Below, in pieces: positions 10,732 through 19,352 of a DNA stretch of 64,000 nt. Within the stretch, counting starts at the first letter, position 1. Every line of letters begins with the position of its first letter. The stretch spans positions 2,914,001 to 2,978,000 of the forward strand of contig NZ_JAPEOR010000001.1 of NCBI RefSeq assembly GCF_026341125.1, written 5' to 3'. The position numbers and the translations under genes were made by a program. This DNA is from Streptomyces sp. NBC_01142. GTDB lineage: Bacteria; Actinomycetota; Actinomycetes; Streptomycetales; Streptomycetaceae. Under the pieces are notes generated by a model, which did not search any database, was not told the origin of the DNA, and worked only from the letters and a program-made list of their open reading frames with translations.

Positions 10732-13206
10732 TCATTGCCCGGAGCCCAGCGCCCGGGCCAGATACGGGGCCGTAGGACCGCCGTCCGCACCCGCCACGTC
10801 GGCGGGAGACCCGGCGGCGACGATACGTCCGCCCTCGTCGCCGCCGCCCGGGCCGAGGTCGATGACCCAGTCCGCGCCCGCGACCACGTCCATGTCGTGC
10901 TCGACGACCACGACCGAGTGGCCCGCCTCGACCAGACCGTGCAACTGCCGCATCAGCACCTCCACATCGGCGGGATGCAGCCCGGTCGTCGGCTCGTCCA
11001 GGACATAGAGGGTGTGGCCTCGGCGCAGTCGCTGCAACTCCGTGGCGAGCTTGATCCGCTGGGCCTCACCGCCCGACAGCTCGGTCGCCGGCTGGCCGAG
11101 CCGCAGATAGCCGAGACCCACATCGAGCAGGGCGCGCAGACTGCGTACGGCGGCGGGCACACCGGCGAAGAAGTCCGCGGCGGCCTCGACCGTCAGGCCG
11201 AGCACCTCGGCGATGTTCAAACCCTCGTAGCGGACCTCGAGCGTCGCCGGGTTGTAGCGGTCGCCGTCGCAGTCGGGGCACGGGGCGTACGTACTGGGCA
11301 GGAAGAGCAGCTCCACCGAGACGAATCCCTCGCCCTGGCAGGTCTCGCAGCGGCCGCCCGCCACATTGAAGGAGAACCGGCCCGCCTTGTAGCCGCGGGC
11401 ACGCGCCTCGTCGGTGGCGGCGAAGAGCTTGCGTACGACGTCGAACAGCCCGGTGTAGGTGGCCAGGTTGGAGCGGGGAGTACGGCCGATGGGGCGCTGG
11501 TCCACCTGCACCAGACGCTGCACGGCCGCCAGACCCTCGACCGAGACACAGCCGGGGGGAGCGGGCGATGCGCTCTCCGTGGACGCCGTGGTGTCCGTGG
11601 TGTCCATGATTTCCGAGGAGTCCGGGGGCTGTGAGCCGAGGTGCTCGGCGAGCACCCCCGCAAGCACCTGCCCCACCAGCGTCGACTTCCCCGAACCCGA
11701 TACACCTGTCACCGCGGTGAACACCCCGAGCGGGAACCGCGCGTCCACGCCCCGCACATTGTGCCGGTCGACCCCCTTGAGCCCCAGCCAGCCCGACGGC
11801 GTACGGACCTCGCGCTCCGGCACGGCCTGCCGGTGGAAGAGGAACCGCCGCGTGGCCGAAGCCTCGACACCGGCCAGGTCGGCCACCGGACCACTGTGCA
11901 GCACCAGACCGCCGTGCTCGCCCGCGTGCGGCCCCACATCGACCAGCCAGTCCGCGCTGCGGACGACATCCAGATGGTGCTCCACCACGAAAACCGAGTT
12001 GCCGGCCGCCTTCAGCCGTTCCAGCACGACCAGCAGTGCCTCGGTGTCGGCGGGATGCAGACCGGCCGACGGCTCGTCCAGGACGTAGACGACGCCGAAC
12101 AGCCCCGAACGCAGCTGGGTGGCCAGCCGCAGCCGCTGCAGTTCCCCGTTGGACAGGGTGGGAGTGGTGCGGTCGAGGCTGAGGTAGCCCAGGCCCAGCT
12201 CGGTGACCGTGGCGATGCGGGCGAGCAGATCGGCGGTCAGCACGCGCGCGGTCTCACCGCCGCCGACCGAGCCGGATTCCAGCACCTCGGCGAGCGAGGT
12301 CAGCGGCAGGCCTGCCAGGTCGGCGATCGTACGGCCCGCGAACGTCACCGCCAGCGCCTCGGGACGCAGTCTGCTGCCCCCGCACGACGGACAGGGCGCA
12401 CTGGCCAGGAACCGCTCGGCCCTGGTGCGCAGCGTCTGGCTCTTGGAGTCGGCGAAGGTGTGCAGCACATAGCGCCGGGCGCTCATGTACGTGCCCTGGT
12501 ACGGGCGTTGGATACGGCCCGCATCCCGTACCGGATGCACCGTGACGACCGGCTGCTCGTCGGTGAACAGGATCCAGTCCCGGTCCTTCTGCTCCAGCTC
12601 CCGCCACGGCCGGTCGATGCCGTACCCGAGTGCGTCCAGCACATCACGGAGGTTCTTGCCCTGCCACGCACCCGGCCAGGCGGCGATCGCGCCTTCGCGG
12701 ACCGAGAGCGAGGGGTCGGGAACGAGAAGCTCCTCGCTGGTGCGGTGGACGCGGCCGAGACCGTGGCACTCGGGGCATGCCCCGGCGGCGGTGTTCGGCG
12801 AGAACGAGTCCGAGTCCAGCTGCTCGGCGCCCTCGGGATGGACGCCTGCCCGCGAGAAGAGCATGCGCAGCGAATTGGAGAGCGTGGTGACCGTGCCGAC
12901 CGAGGAGCGCGAGGAGGGTGAGGAACGGCGCTGTTCCAGCGAGACCGCGGGCGGCAGACCGGTGATCTCGCCGACCTTGGGCGCGCCCACCTGGTGGATC
13001 AGCCGCCGGGCGTAGGGGGCGACGGACTCGAAGTAGCGCCGCTGCGCCTCGGCGTAGATCGTGCCGAAGGCGAGCGAGGACTTCCCGGACCCCGAGACGC
13101 CGGTGAAGACGACCAGGGCGTCGCGTGGGATGTCCACATCGACGCTGCGCAGATTGTGCTCCTGGGCGCCGCGTACGCGGACATACGGGTCATGGGGGCT
13201 GTGCAT
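10732..13206 (-). CDS. UvrA-like ABC ATPase (short UvrA paralogue)
   Basis: An 824-residue tandem ABC ATPase of the UvrA family. The N-terminal Walker A is [12 protein letters not shown] (about residue 35) with signature [12 protein letters not shown]. The C-terminal Walker A is [13 protein letters not shown] with signature [15 protein letters not shown]. Zinc-finger cysteine pairs are seen in [26 protein letters not shown] and CPDCDGDRY. It is shorter than housekeeping UvrA (about 950-1000 residues), like the UvrA2/drug-resistance subgroup that has lost part of the UvrB-interacting region, so a role in intercalator tolerance is more likely than global repair. ATG 13206 is chosen because the conserved fold begins right after it. 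An inverted repeat abuts the start codon. Confidence 0.82.
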   Translation of the reverse strand: MHSPHDPYVRVRGAQEHNLRSVDVDIPRDALVVFTGVSGSGKSSLAFGTIYAEAQRRYFESVAPYARRLIHQVGAPKVGEITGLPPAVSLEQRRSSPSSRSSVGTVTTLSNSLRMLFSRAGVHPEGAEQLDSDSFSPNTAAGACPECHGLGRVHRTSEELLVPDPSLSVREGAIAAWPGAWQGKNLRDVLDALGYGIDRPWRELEQKDRDWILFTDEQPVVTVHPVRDAGRIQRPYQGTYMSARRYVLHTFADSKSQTLRTRAERFLASAPCPSCGGSRLRPEALAVTFAGRTIADLAGLPLTSLAEVLESGSVGGGETARVLTADLLARIATVTELGLGYLSLDRTTPTLSNGELQRLRLATQLRSGLFGVVYVLDEPSAGLHPADTEALLVVLERLKAAGNSVFVVEHHLDVVRSADWLVDVGPHAGEHGGLVLHSGPVADLAGVEASATRRFLFHRQAVPEREVRTPSGWLGLKGVDRHNVRGVDARFPLGVFTAVTGVSGSGKSTLVGQVLAGVLAEHLGSQPPDSSEIMDTTDTTASTESASPAPPGCVSVEGLAAVQRLVQVDQRPIGRTPRSNLATYTGLFDVVRKLFAATDEARARGYKAGRFSFNVAGGRCETCQGEGFVSVELLFLPSTYAPCPDCDGDRYNPATLEVRYEGLNIAEVLGLTVEAAADFFAGVPAAVRSLRALLDVGLGYLRLGQPATELSGGEAQRIKLATELQRLRRGHTLYVLDEPTTGLHPADVEVLMRQLHGLVEAGHSVVVVEHDMDVVAGADWVIDLGPGGGDEGGRIVAAGSPADVAGADGGPTAPYLARALGSGQ

Positions 13207-13230
13207 GGCGGACGATTCTAGGCGTCCGCC
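13207..13230 (-). promoter_or_regulatory. Inverted repeat enclosing a -10-like hexamer at the uvrA-like start
   Basis: On the minus strand GGCGGACG is followed by an 8-nt spacer and then CGTCCGCC directly joined to the ATG. The spacer contains TAGAAT, a good -10 match. It may be a promoter/operator for a nearly leaderless mRNA, or a hairpin over the start region. It does not match a LexA box. Confidence 0.35.
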
Positions 13231-13445
13231 CCAGGGGGCGTCTTTCGGATCGTGCCGGGCTCGCGTGCCCCGGCGCGGCACCTCGCCGGCGTTGCCGTCG
13301 GTCACCGACTCAGAATGGGGCTCCCGCCTGCCTTCGGCGGGCCCCATCCTGAGCCTTGCGATGCTCCCCCGCAGCCCTGAGGGCACCGGAGGCGCCCCAT
13401 GGCCGGACCCCGCTCACCGATCCAGCCCGATCCAAACGGCACCGC

Positions 13446-14501
13446 CTAGCCGTCCGCGCTGGTCAGCCCCGCGATCCCGGCGAGACGACGGAAGGAGTCG
13501 AGCAGCGCCTCACGGTCGTACGTACTGGTGGTGACCAGGACCTCGTCGGCGGCGCTGTCCTTGATCACAGCCTCGAGTGCGTCCGTGACCTGCTCCTCGG
13601 TCCCCGCGACATGGCCGCGCAGCCCCGACTCGTAGAACTCCCGCTCCCTGGCCGTCATCGTCAGCCCCTCGATCCGCCCGGGCGGGGCGAGCGGCGGGAA
13701 CACGCCGTGCGTGCGGGAGTACGCCATCGACCAGGCCTCCGGCATCAGCATCCGGTGCGCGTCCTCCTCGGTGGCGGCGACCGCGACCGTGCCCGCGACG
13801 ACGACGTAGGGCTGATCGGACCAGGCGGACGGCCGGAAGTCCTGGCGGTACCGGTCGATGGCAGCCAGCATCTTGTCCCGGCCTCGGAGGTCGCCGATGA
13901 CCAGTGGCAGCCCGGCCCCGGCGGCGATCTGTGCCCCTTCGCCGATGGCCAGGACGTACGGCGGGACCCGTAGGCCCTCCGCCGGGCGGGCGTGGACCTG
14001 CGGATGCGCCGTCTGCCGGCTGCTGCCGTGCCCCTGTGGTGAGCGATCTGCGGACCCCCGGAAGTAGCCGAGCAGCTCGTCCAGCCGGCCTGCGAAGTCC
14101 TCCGCGTCCTTTTTGTCCCTACCGAGCGCCCGGCGTACCCCGTCGGTGAAGCCGACCGAGCGGCCCAGTCCCATATCGATCCGGCCGGGGAAGAGGGATT
14201 CGAGCACCCCGAACTGCTCGGCGACGACCAGGGGTTGGTGGTTGGGGAGCATCACTCCGCCGGTGCCGACGCGGATCGTCGAGGTCGCGGCCGCGACGGC
14301 CGCGGCGAGGACGGTCGGAGCGGAACCCGCCACACCCGGCACGCCGTGATGCTCGGAGACCCAGAAGCGGTGGTAGCCGAGCGCCTCCAGCTCCTGGGCC
14401 AGGCGCACGGTGTCGCGCAGGGCCGCGGGGCCGTCATGCCCCTAGCGGGTACGGGAACGGTCGAGTACGGAGAGGCGGGTGGACGCGATGACTGTGCTCA
14501 C
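13446..14501 (-). pseudogene. Luciferase-like (LLM) flavin monooxygenase interrupted by an amber codon
   Basis: The intact part encodes a bacterial-luciferase-fold oxidoreductase: ALGYHRFWVSEHHGVPGVAG, TIRVGTGGVMLPNHQPLVVA and FPGRIDMGLGR are typical of the MsnO8-like LLM class. In the same frame, upstream of the first usable GTG (14408), the DNA reads GPAALRDTVRLAQELE, which is normal family sequence. Further upstream is a plausible N-terminus, STVIASTRLSVLDRSRTR, from a GTG at 14501. The two parts are separated only by a TAG at 14442-14444, where relatives would be expected to have a sense codon. A truncated product from 14408 would lack the first beta strand of the TIM barrel, so I call the gene nonsense-interrupted. 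A sequencing error is possible. Confidence 0.7.
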
Positions 14502-14559
14502 ACAGGCTTCAACCCGCTCGCCGGTCCAGGATTCCCGCCGCGTTGCCTAGGGTGGGGAC

Positions 14560-15051
14560 GTGACGCGAAACAGCAGGCCACTGGCCGTATTCGACCTGGA
14601 CGGAACGCTCGCGGACTCCGGGCACCGGCAGCATTTCCTGGAGCGCAGGCCGCGCGACTGGGACGCCTTCTTCGAGGGCGCCCCCGACGACCCGCCGCTG
14701 GCCAAAGGTGTGGAGCTGTGCCTTGCGGCCGCCGAGGAGTGCGAGGTCATGTACCTCACGGGCAGGCCGGAACGGTGCCGCCGGGACACCCTCGCCTGGC
14801 TGGCGGAACAGGGGCTGCCCGAGGGACGGGTGTTCATGCGGCGCAACGACGACCGGCGGCCCGCCCGCAGGACCAAGCTGGAGATACTGCGGCGGCTCGG
14901 CCGCGACCGCGAGCTGCGGATGCTGGTGGACGACGACGAGCTGGTGTGCGACGACGCCGAACGGGCCGGCTTCCCTGTCGTACGGGCCCGGTGGGCGGCC
15001 GGTACGACCGAGGCGCTGAAGGACGCGCAGGAGCGGGAGGGTCGTACCTGA
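14560..15051 (+). CDS. HAD-family phosphatase, polynucleotide kinase 3'-phosphatase-like
   Basis: The 163-residue product has the HAD motifs in order: the nucleophile DLDGT in FDLDGTLADSGHR (about residue 11), motif II in YLTGRPERCRRDT (about 65), a Lys in RRTKLEILRRL, and the acidic motif IV LVDDDELVCDDA (about 125). The arrangement resembles the phosphatase domain of T4-type polynucleotide kinases and other small cap-less HAD enzymes. The substrate cannot be told from sequence; a nucleic acid or nucleotide phosphate is plausible. The start is GTG 14560, preceded by a G-rich segment. It is divergent from the interrupted LLM gene. Confidence 0.75.
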   Translation: MTRNSRPLAVFDLDGTLADSGHRQHFLERRPRDWDAFFEGAPDDPPLAKGVELCLAAAEECEVMYLTGRPERCRRDTLAWLAEQGLPEGRVFMRRNDDRRPARRTKLEILRRLGRDRELRMLVDDDELVCDDAERAGFPVVRARWAAGTTEALKDAQEREGRT

Positions 15052-15107
15052 TCCCCGGCGCGCCCGATCAGCCGCTCGGCCCCCCGTCAGTCGCTCGGCC
15101 CCCCCCG

Positions 15108-15323
15108 TCAGTCGCTCTCCTCGAGGCGGAAGCCGACCTTGAGACCGACCTGCCAGTGCTGGATCTGCCCGTCCACGATCTGGCCGCGAACCTCGGTCAT
15201 CTCGAACCAGTCCAGTCCCCGCAGGGTCTGGGACGCACGGGTGATGCCGTTGCGGATGGCCTGGTCGACGCCCTCCGGCGAGGTGCCGACGATCTCGGTG
15301 ACCCGGTAGGTGTGATTCGACAT
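15108..15323 (-). CDS. Dodecin (flavin-binding small protein)
   Basis: The 71-residue protein matches dodecin across its whole length: YRVTEIVGTSPEGVDQAIRN, then ASQTLRGLDWFEMTEVRGQI (the Trp stacks on bound flavin) and a final VGLKVGFRLEE strand. Dodecins form hollow dodecamers that store or buffer riboflavin, FMN or CoA. ATG 15323 is preceded by GAGGAG on the coding strand. It stands alone between a HAD gene (converging) and a long intergenic region. Confidence 0.92.
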   Translation of the reverse strand: MSNHTYRVTEIVGTSPEGVDQAIRNGITRASQTLRGLDWFEMTEVRGQIVDGQIQHWQVGLKVGFRLEESD

Positions 15324-15776
15324 GTGTGGAGCACTCCTCTCGATGCGTTGACTCCAACCGTGCCCCACCGCAAGGCGGCGCGCGAGGCGTCGGGAGCGGA
15401 CGGCCGAAGCCGGCGGCGCCGAGGGAATGCCGGGAAGGCGGGAGCGGCCGCTGCGATGGAGGGCGTCTGCCTGTTCCACAGGCAGGCAGGCAGGCTCGAT
15501 CACCCGTACGGTCCGGGCGGTCACGACTCTGCATCGCTGCCGACGCCGGCCCGGCGCGGCCTCCGTGCTGTTCGCCGCCCGTCCCGCCGACTCATGAGTC
15601 GGCCTTACGGATCCCGCGCCCGCAGATGTGCATTTCGCTGTATATGCGGCGTTTACGGCGTACCGACAACGAAGGCCCCGACCGGCGAATCGGTCGGGGC
15701 CTTTCATCCGGTGGAGGACGGCCGCCCGTCCCCGCAGAAGTGGTACCGGGGCATGTGGCGGCCGGATTCGGGCCTT
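15324..15776. other. Gene-free stretch between dodecin and CAP-protein genes
   Basis: The 453 bp hold the dodecin ribosome binding site and promoter region and, near the far end, the strong bidirectional hairpin annotated separately. No conserved reading frame or RNA gene was recognised. Confidence 0.5.
15672..15703 (-). terminator. Strong hairpin terminator
   Basis: AAGGCCCCGACCG and CGGTCGGGGCCTT form a perfect 13-bp stem around a six-base loop (GCGAAT). It lies 74 bp beyond the stop codon of the CAP-domain gene and is symmetrical, so it could also act in the plus direction. Confidence 0.8.
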
Positions 15777-16574
15777 CTATCGGGCCGTTCCGAAGTCCTG
15801 CGTCCAGTAGTTTCCGGGCTGCGCGAGGCCGACGCCGATCTCCTTGAACGCACAGTTGAGGATGTTGCGCTTGTGGCCGGGGCTGGTCATCCAGCCCGCC
15901 ATGACGCTCTCCGGCGTGGTGTAGCCGTAGGCCACGTTCTCGCCGTAGGTGCTCCAGCGATAGCCGGCATCCGTGATCCGGTCGCCCGGAGACGACCCGT
16001 TGGAGCCCGTATGGGACATGTTCCGATGGGACGCCATGTCCTTGCTGTGGTCCTGGGCGGCCTTTGTCAGCTTCGCGTTCAGGGTGAGCGGAGAGCATCC
16101 GGCCTTGCTGCGCTCGCTGTTGACGAGCTTCAGCACGCGCGCCGCAGCTCCGGATGCCGGCGCGGTGGCCTTCGGCGCGCTCGGAGCCGCGGTGGCCTTC
16201 GGAGCGCTCGGAGCCTTGGTGGTCTTGGGTGTGCTGGGGGCCGCGGTGGCCTTCGGTGCGCTCGGAGCCTTGGTGGTCTTGGGTGTACTAGGGGCCGCGG
16301 TGGTCTTGGGAGTGCTTGGCGAGGCGGTGGCCTTGGGCGTACCTGGAGTCGCAGAAGGCTTCTGCCACTTTCCCGCAGCCGGATTCTGGCCCCATGCGTC
16401 ACCCCTCCACCGGTCCTCGGAGTTCGTGCTCTTCCAGTGGCCGTCGGACCGGCTGCCCGCGTTTTCCTGAGGGTCGAAGCAGGCCATGGCGGCAGAGGGC
16501 ATGCCCACGGCTCCCACTGCGACGGCAGCGATGACTATCTGCCGGTAGTACGTCTTCTTACGATGCTTGCTCAT
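15777..16574 (-). CDS. Secreted CAP-domain (SCP/YkwD-like) protein with Ala/Pro/Lys/Thr linker
   Basis: This 265-residue exported protein has a Sec signal sequence (basic MSKHRKKTYYR, hydrophobic IVIAAVAVGAVG, cleavage after SAAMA). A short WRGDAWGQ region follows. Then comes a roughly 90-residue repetitive linker built from (T/S)PK(T/A)T(A/K)AP units, and a C-terminal CAP domain (about 150-265). The CAP hallmarks are VNSERSKAGCSPL, HSKDMASHRNMSH, GENVAYGY and MTSPGHKRNILN. YkwD-type CAP proteins are extracellular and of uncertain activity; cell-wall association is suggested by the linker. ATG 16574 has GAGG at the right distance. A strong terminator follows. Confidence 0.88.
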   Translation of the reverse strand: MSKHRKKTYYRQIVIAAVAVGAVGMPSAAMACFDPQENAGSRSDGHWKSTNSEDRWRGDAWGQNPAAGKWQKPSATPGTPKATASPSTPKTTAAPSTPKTTKAPSAPKATAAPSTPKTTKAPSAPKATAAPSAPKATAPASGAAARVLKLVNSERSKAGCSPLTLNAKLTKAAQDHSKDMASHRNMSHTGSNGSSPGDRITDAGYRWSTYGENVAYGYTTPESVMAGWMTSPGHKRNILNCAFKEIGVGLAQPGNYWTQDFGTAR

Positions 16575-17079
16575 GCGTGACCTCGCTCGGTAATCGCGGA
16601 GCGCCCCGGTGCTGCCGACTCTGCGCGTATCTGCGCCTGAGCTGCGGAGACGCCTTGCGGCCGCCATTCTTAGAACCACGGTCGGGGCAGGGCAACGACG
16701 GCACGTACTACCTCGGTTCGTAGGACCGGAGGTCTCTTGCAACGAGCGCACAGGCGTGCTGGTCCGGATCCTGGAGTTCCGGAAATCCCTGTTGCTCCGT
16801 CAGAAGTGCTTGCTCGCTCGACGGACGGGCAAAAGCGCCGAGCGGACCGAATGCCGCCGAAGGCTGTGCAGGGTATGTCTGCACCAAGACGGACAAATCT
16901 CCCTATGTCCCCGAGGTGTCATCTACTATTCAGCGACCTAAGTGCCAAAAATCCCTGTGGCCGATGTCACTTGACGCAAGCGCGGGATCATGGTTTCAGG
17001 CGATTCGCCGCTTCGATGCCCTCCCTGCCGACCTGGACAAACCGGTCACCGTGGTCGCATCGCGGGCACTTTGCCGACC
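16575..17079. other. Long upstream region of the CAP gene and decayed DNA
   Basis: No convincing gene is present. On the minus strand a TTGGCA / 17 bp / TAGATG pair near 16920-16950 could be a distant promoter for the CAP-domain gene. I looked for the ydaO (c-di-AMP) riboswitch often found before Streptomyces cell-wall enzymes and did not recognise it. Confidence 0.35.
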
Positions 17080-17458
17080 GGGGGCGGATGCGAGGCGGAC
17101 CTCCGTGCCCGCCGCCGGATCCGGCTCCACGCCTTCCGGCGCCCTGACCGGTTCTGCCGCCATCGACGTCATCAAGGCGACGGCGGGCAGGCAGTGGCAG
17201 ACAGACCTCGCCCGGACGATGAACTACGTGCCGAACGAGACCACCCTCGCGGGCGTCATCGCGGACGAGGAGAGCACGGCGGCGACGGCAGCGGGAGCCG
17301 CGCGCGGCCGAGCCACGCCCAGCTCACCGCTGAGGGTCGACGTCGAGGCCGACAACCCCCATCAAGCCGCAAGTGAGTGCCGTCCTGCAGGCCGGGACCA
17401 CGCTCGCGCGGCGCGGGCGGCATCCGGGCGCATCACCGAGGCGGTCGAGCCCCACTGA
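17080..17458 (+). pseudogene. Remnant of a sugar ABC transporter solute-binding protein (C-terminal part)
   Basis: One frame reads DVIKATAGRQWQTDLARTMNYVP, NETTLAGVIADEESTAATAA and VEADNP, which resembles the C-terminal part of Streptomyces family-1 sugar-binding lipoproteins (…LVPNKTTLAG… and AVEADNPIKPYM…). After VEADNP the matching sequence continues in the next frame as IKPQVSAVLQAG. It then returns to the first frame as AASGRITEAVEP before the stop at 17458, so at least two indels are present. No signal peptide or N-terminal domain is found and no permease genes are nearby. I regard it as a decayed relic. Confidence 0.45.
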
Positions 17459-17664
17459 GCGGCACCCCCTCCCCGCCCCTCTCCCTGCGCTCTGCCTCCT
17501 TACCCTCTGTGCAGTTCCGGTGGCACCGCATTCCCCGGCATTCAGCCGTCGCACATCCGCACTCCGCCGGGCGGTCATGTCGAATCCAGCCGGCCACGGA
17601 AGAAGTAAGGAGCCGGGCCGCCGCACCCGCGGCCCGTCTCTTCCGTCCGGCACAGGAGACAGCC

Positions 17665-18480
17665 ATGCCCGCATCGCCCGTCGTCGTCCCCGCCCCTCTC
17701 TCCGCGTCCGTTCCCGTCCAGCTTCCGTCGCCCCTCTCCGAATCCGACGAGCCCCGCTATGTCGTTTCCCTGGCCCGGGACCAGGAGGACGTACGAGCCG
17801 CGCAGCGGTTGCGCCACCAGGTGTTCGCCGGGGAGATGGGAGCGCGGCTCGAGAGCCCGGAGCCGGGCTTGGACATCGACGCCTTCGACGCGTACTGCGA
17901 CCACCTTCTCGTCCGCGAGGCCGACACCGGCGAGGTCGTCGGCACCTACCGGCTGCTCCCGCCCGACCGCGCACGGGGCGCCGGACGCCTCTACTCCGAG
18001 GGCGAGTTCGACCTCACCAGGCTCGCCCCGATCCGCGACGACCTCGTCGAGGTCGGCCGCTCCTGTGTCCACCCCCTCCACCGCAACGGCGCCGTCATCG
18101 CCCTCATCTGGGCAGGACTCGCCCGCTACATGACCCGCACCGGGTACACCTGGCTGGCCGGCTGCTGCTCTCTACCGCTCGCGGACGGCGGCACGCTGGC
18201 GGCAGCCACCTGGGACACCGTGAAGGACAGGAACCTCGCCCCACAGGAGTACTGGGTCACCCCCCACAAGCTCTGGAACCCGGACTCCGTCACCCGCCCC
18301 GCCGGGCGCACCGAACTGCCGCCCCTGCTCCGCGGCTATCTGCGACTCGGCGCCTGGGTGTGCGGAGCGCCCGCCCACGACCCCGACTTCGGCGTGGCCG
18401 ACCTGTACGTCCTGCTCTCCCTGCGCCGCACCAACCCCCGCTACCTGCGGCACTTCCTCTCCCTCGCCCCCGTGCGATGA
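17665..18480 (+). CDS. GNAT-type acyl-ACP N-acyltransferase (OlsB-like, PF13444)
   Basis: The 271-residue protein has the Acetyltransf_5 / OlsB layout: YVVSLARDQEDVRAAQRLRHQVFAGEMGA (about residues 31-60), then DIDAFDAYCDHLLVRE, VVGTYRLLPPDRA and EVGRSCVHPLHRNGAVIALIWAGL. OlsB transfers a 3-hydroxyacyl chain from ACP to the alpha-amino group of ornithine (ornithine lipid synthesis), or related acyl-acceptor chemistry. ATG 17665 has AGGAG eight bases upstream. The stop overlaps the next gene, an O-acyltransferase of the OlsA type, by four bases. The pair therefore looks like an aminolipid-forming operon; the amino acid acceptor is an inference. Confidence 0.78.
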   Translation: MPASPVVVPAPLSASVPVQLPSPLSESDEPRYVVSLARDQEDVRAAQRLRHQVFAGEMGARLESPEPGLDIDAFDAYCDHLLVREADTGEVVGTYRLLPPDRARGAGRLYSEGEFDLTRLAPIRDDLVEVGRSCVHPLHRNGAVIALIWAGLARYMTRTGYTWLAGCCSLPLADGGTLAAATWDTVKDRNLAPQEYWVTPHKLWNPDSVTRPAGRTELPPLLRGYLRLGAWVCGAPAHDPDFGVADLYVLLSLRRTNPRYLRHFLSLAPVR

Positions 18481-19352
18481 GCGCCTGGCTGCCCAGCGCC
18501 CCCTGCACCCCGAAGGGCTGTGCCGTCCACCAGGGCCCGGCGGCCGGCGCTCTCACGGCGGCGGCCCGGCTGCTGGCCGGGACGCTGGCCGTGGCCGTGG
18601 GTGTGCTGCTCGCGCCGGCGGCCGCGCTGCTGGGGGCCCGGGTCCGTGACCCGCTGACCCGGTACTGGGCACGCACGGTGCTGCGCGCCTTCGGGCTACG
18701 GATACGGATCACCGGCCGGCCGTACGGCCCGCGGGCGTCCCTGGTGGTCGCCAACCACATCTCCTGGCTGGACATACCGCTGATGGCGGCGGCCCTTCCC
18801 GGACGGATGCTGGCCAAGAGCGAGGTCCGGCGCTGGCCGGTCCTCGGCCCGCTCGCCGCCCGGGGCGGCACCCTCTTCGTGGAGCGCGACCGGCTCCGTA
18901 CGCTGCCCGGCACCGTGCGGGAGATGGCGTCCGCGCTCGGCGGCGGCGCACGCGTGATCGCCTTCCCCGAGGGCTCCACCTGGTGCGGACGCGATCAGGG
19001 CAGATTCCGGCCCGCCGTCTTCCAGGCCGCACTGGACTCGGGCGTCGCCGTCCAGCCCGTACACATCAGCTATCAGCCCACCGGAGCGGCCGCGTTCGTC
19101 GGGGACGATCCGCTGGCCGCGTCCCTGTGGCGGGTCGCGGCGGCCGGCGGGCTCACCGCGGAGATACGGCTGTTGCCGCCGATCCCCGCGGGGAGCTGCC
19201 CCGACCGCCGCTCACTGGCCCGCGCCGCTCAGCTGGCCGTTGCCGCTCAGCCTGCCGTCGCGAGAGAGAGCGCGAAGCGGCCCTCCGTATCCGTCCACCA
19301 GCGCATCAAATCCAGCCCGGCTTCCGCCAGTTCGGTGCGTACGCCTTCCTGA
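18477..19352 (+). CDS. 1-acyl-glycerol-phosphate acyltransferase-like (PlsC/OlsA-like)
   Basis: A 291-residue membrane-associated acyltransferase. After a hydrophobic N-terminal segment (about 25-55) it has the block I motif NHISWLD (H-x4-D, about residue 94), block II around GGTLFVERDR, block III FPEGST and a later VQPVHISY. In OlsA this activity acylates lyso-ornithine lipid; in PlsC it acylates lysophosphatidate. Coupling by ATGA to the OlsB-like gene favours the first role. The last 35 codons overlap the 3' end of egtD on the other strand by 106 bp and look like run-on sequence, so the functional protein may be shorter. Confidence 0.78.
   Translation: MSAWLPSAPCTPKGCAVHQGPAAGALTAAARLLAGTLAVAVGVLLAPAAALLGARVRDPLTRYWARTVLRAFGLRIRITGRPYGPRASLVVANHISWLDIPLMAAALPGRMLAKSEVRRWPVLGPLAARGGTLFVERDRLRTLPGTVREMASALGGGARVIAFPEGSTWCGRDQGRFRPAVFQAALDSGVAVQPVHISYQPTGAAAFVGDDPLAASLWRVAAAGGLTAEIRLLPPIPAGSCPDRRSLARAAQLAVAAQPAVARESAKRPSVSVHQRIKSSPASASSVRTPS

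Noticed and set aside
14235..16580. 781-codon plus-strand open frame across the HAD, dodecin and CAP genes
   Set aside because: It spans several genes on both strands and contains no conserved sequence; the real HAD frame is a different one within it.
16575..16900. Possible ydaO (c-di-AMP) riboswitch before the CAP-domain gene
   Set aside because: The conserved core elements expected of that riboswitch were not seen on the minus strand.
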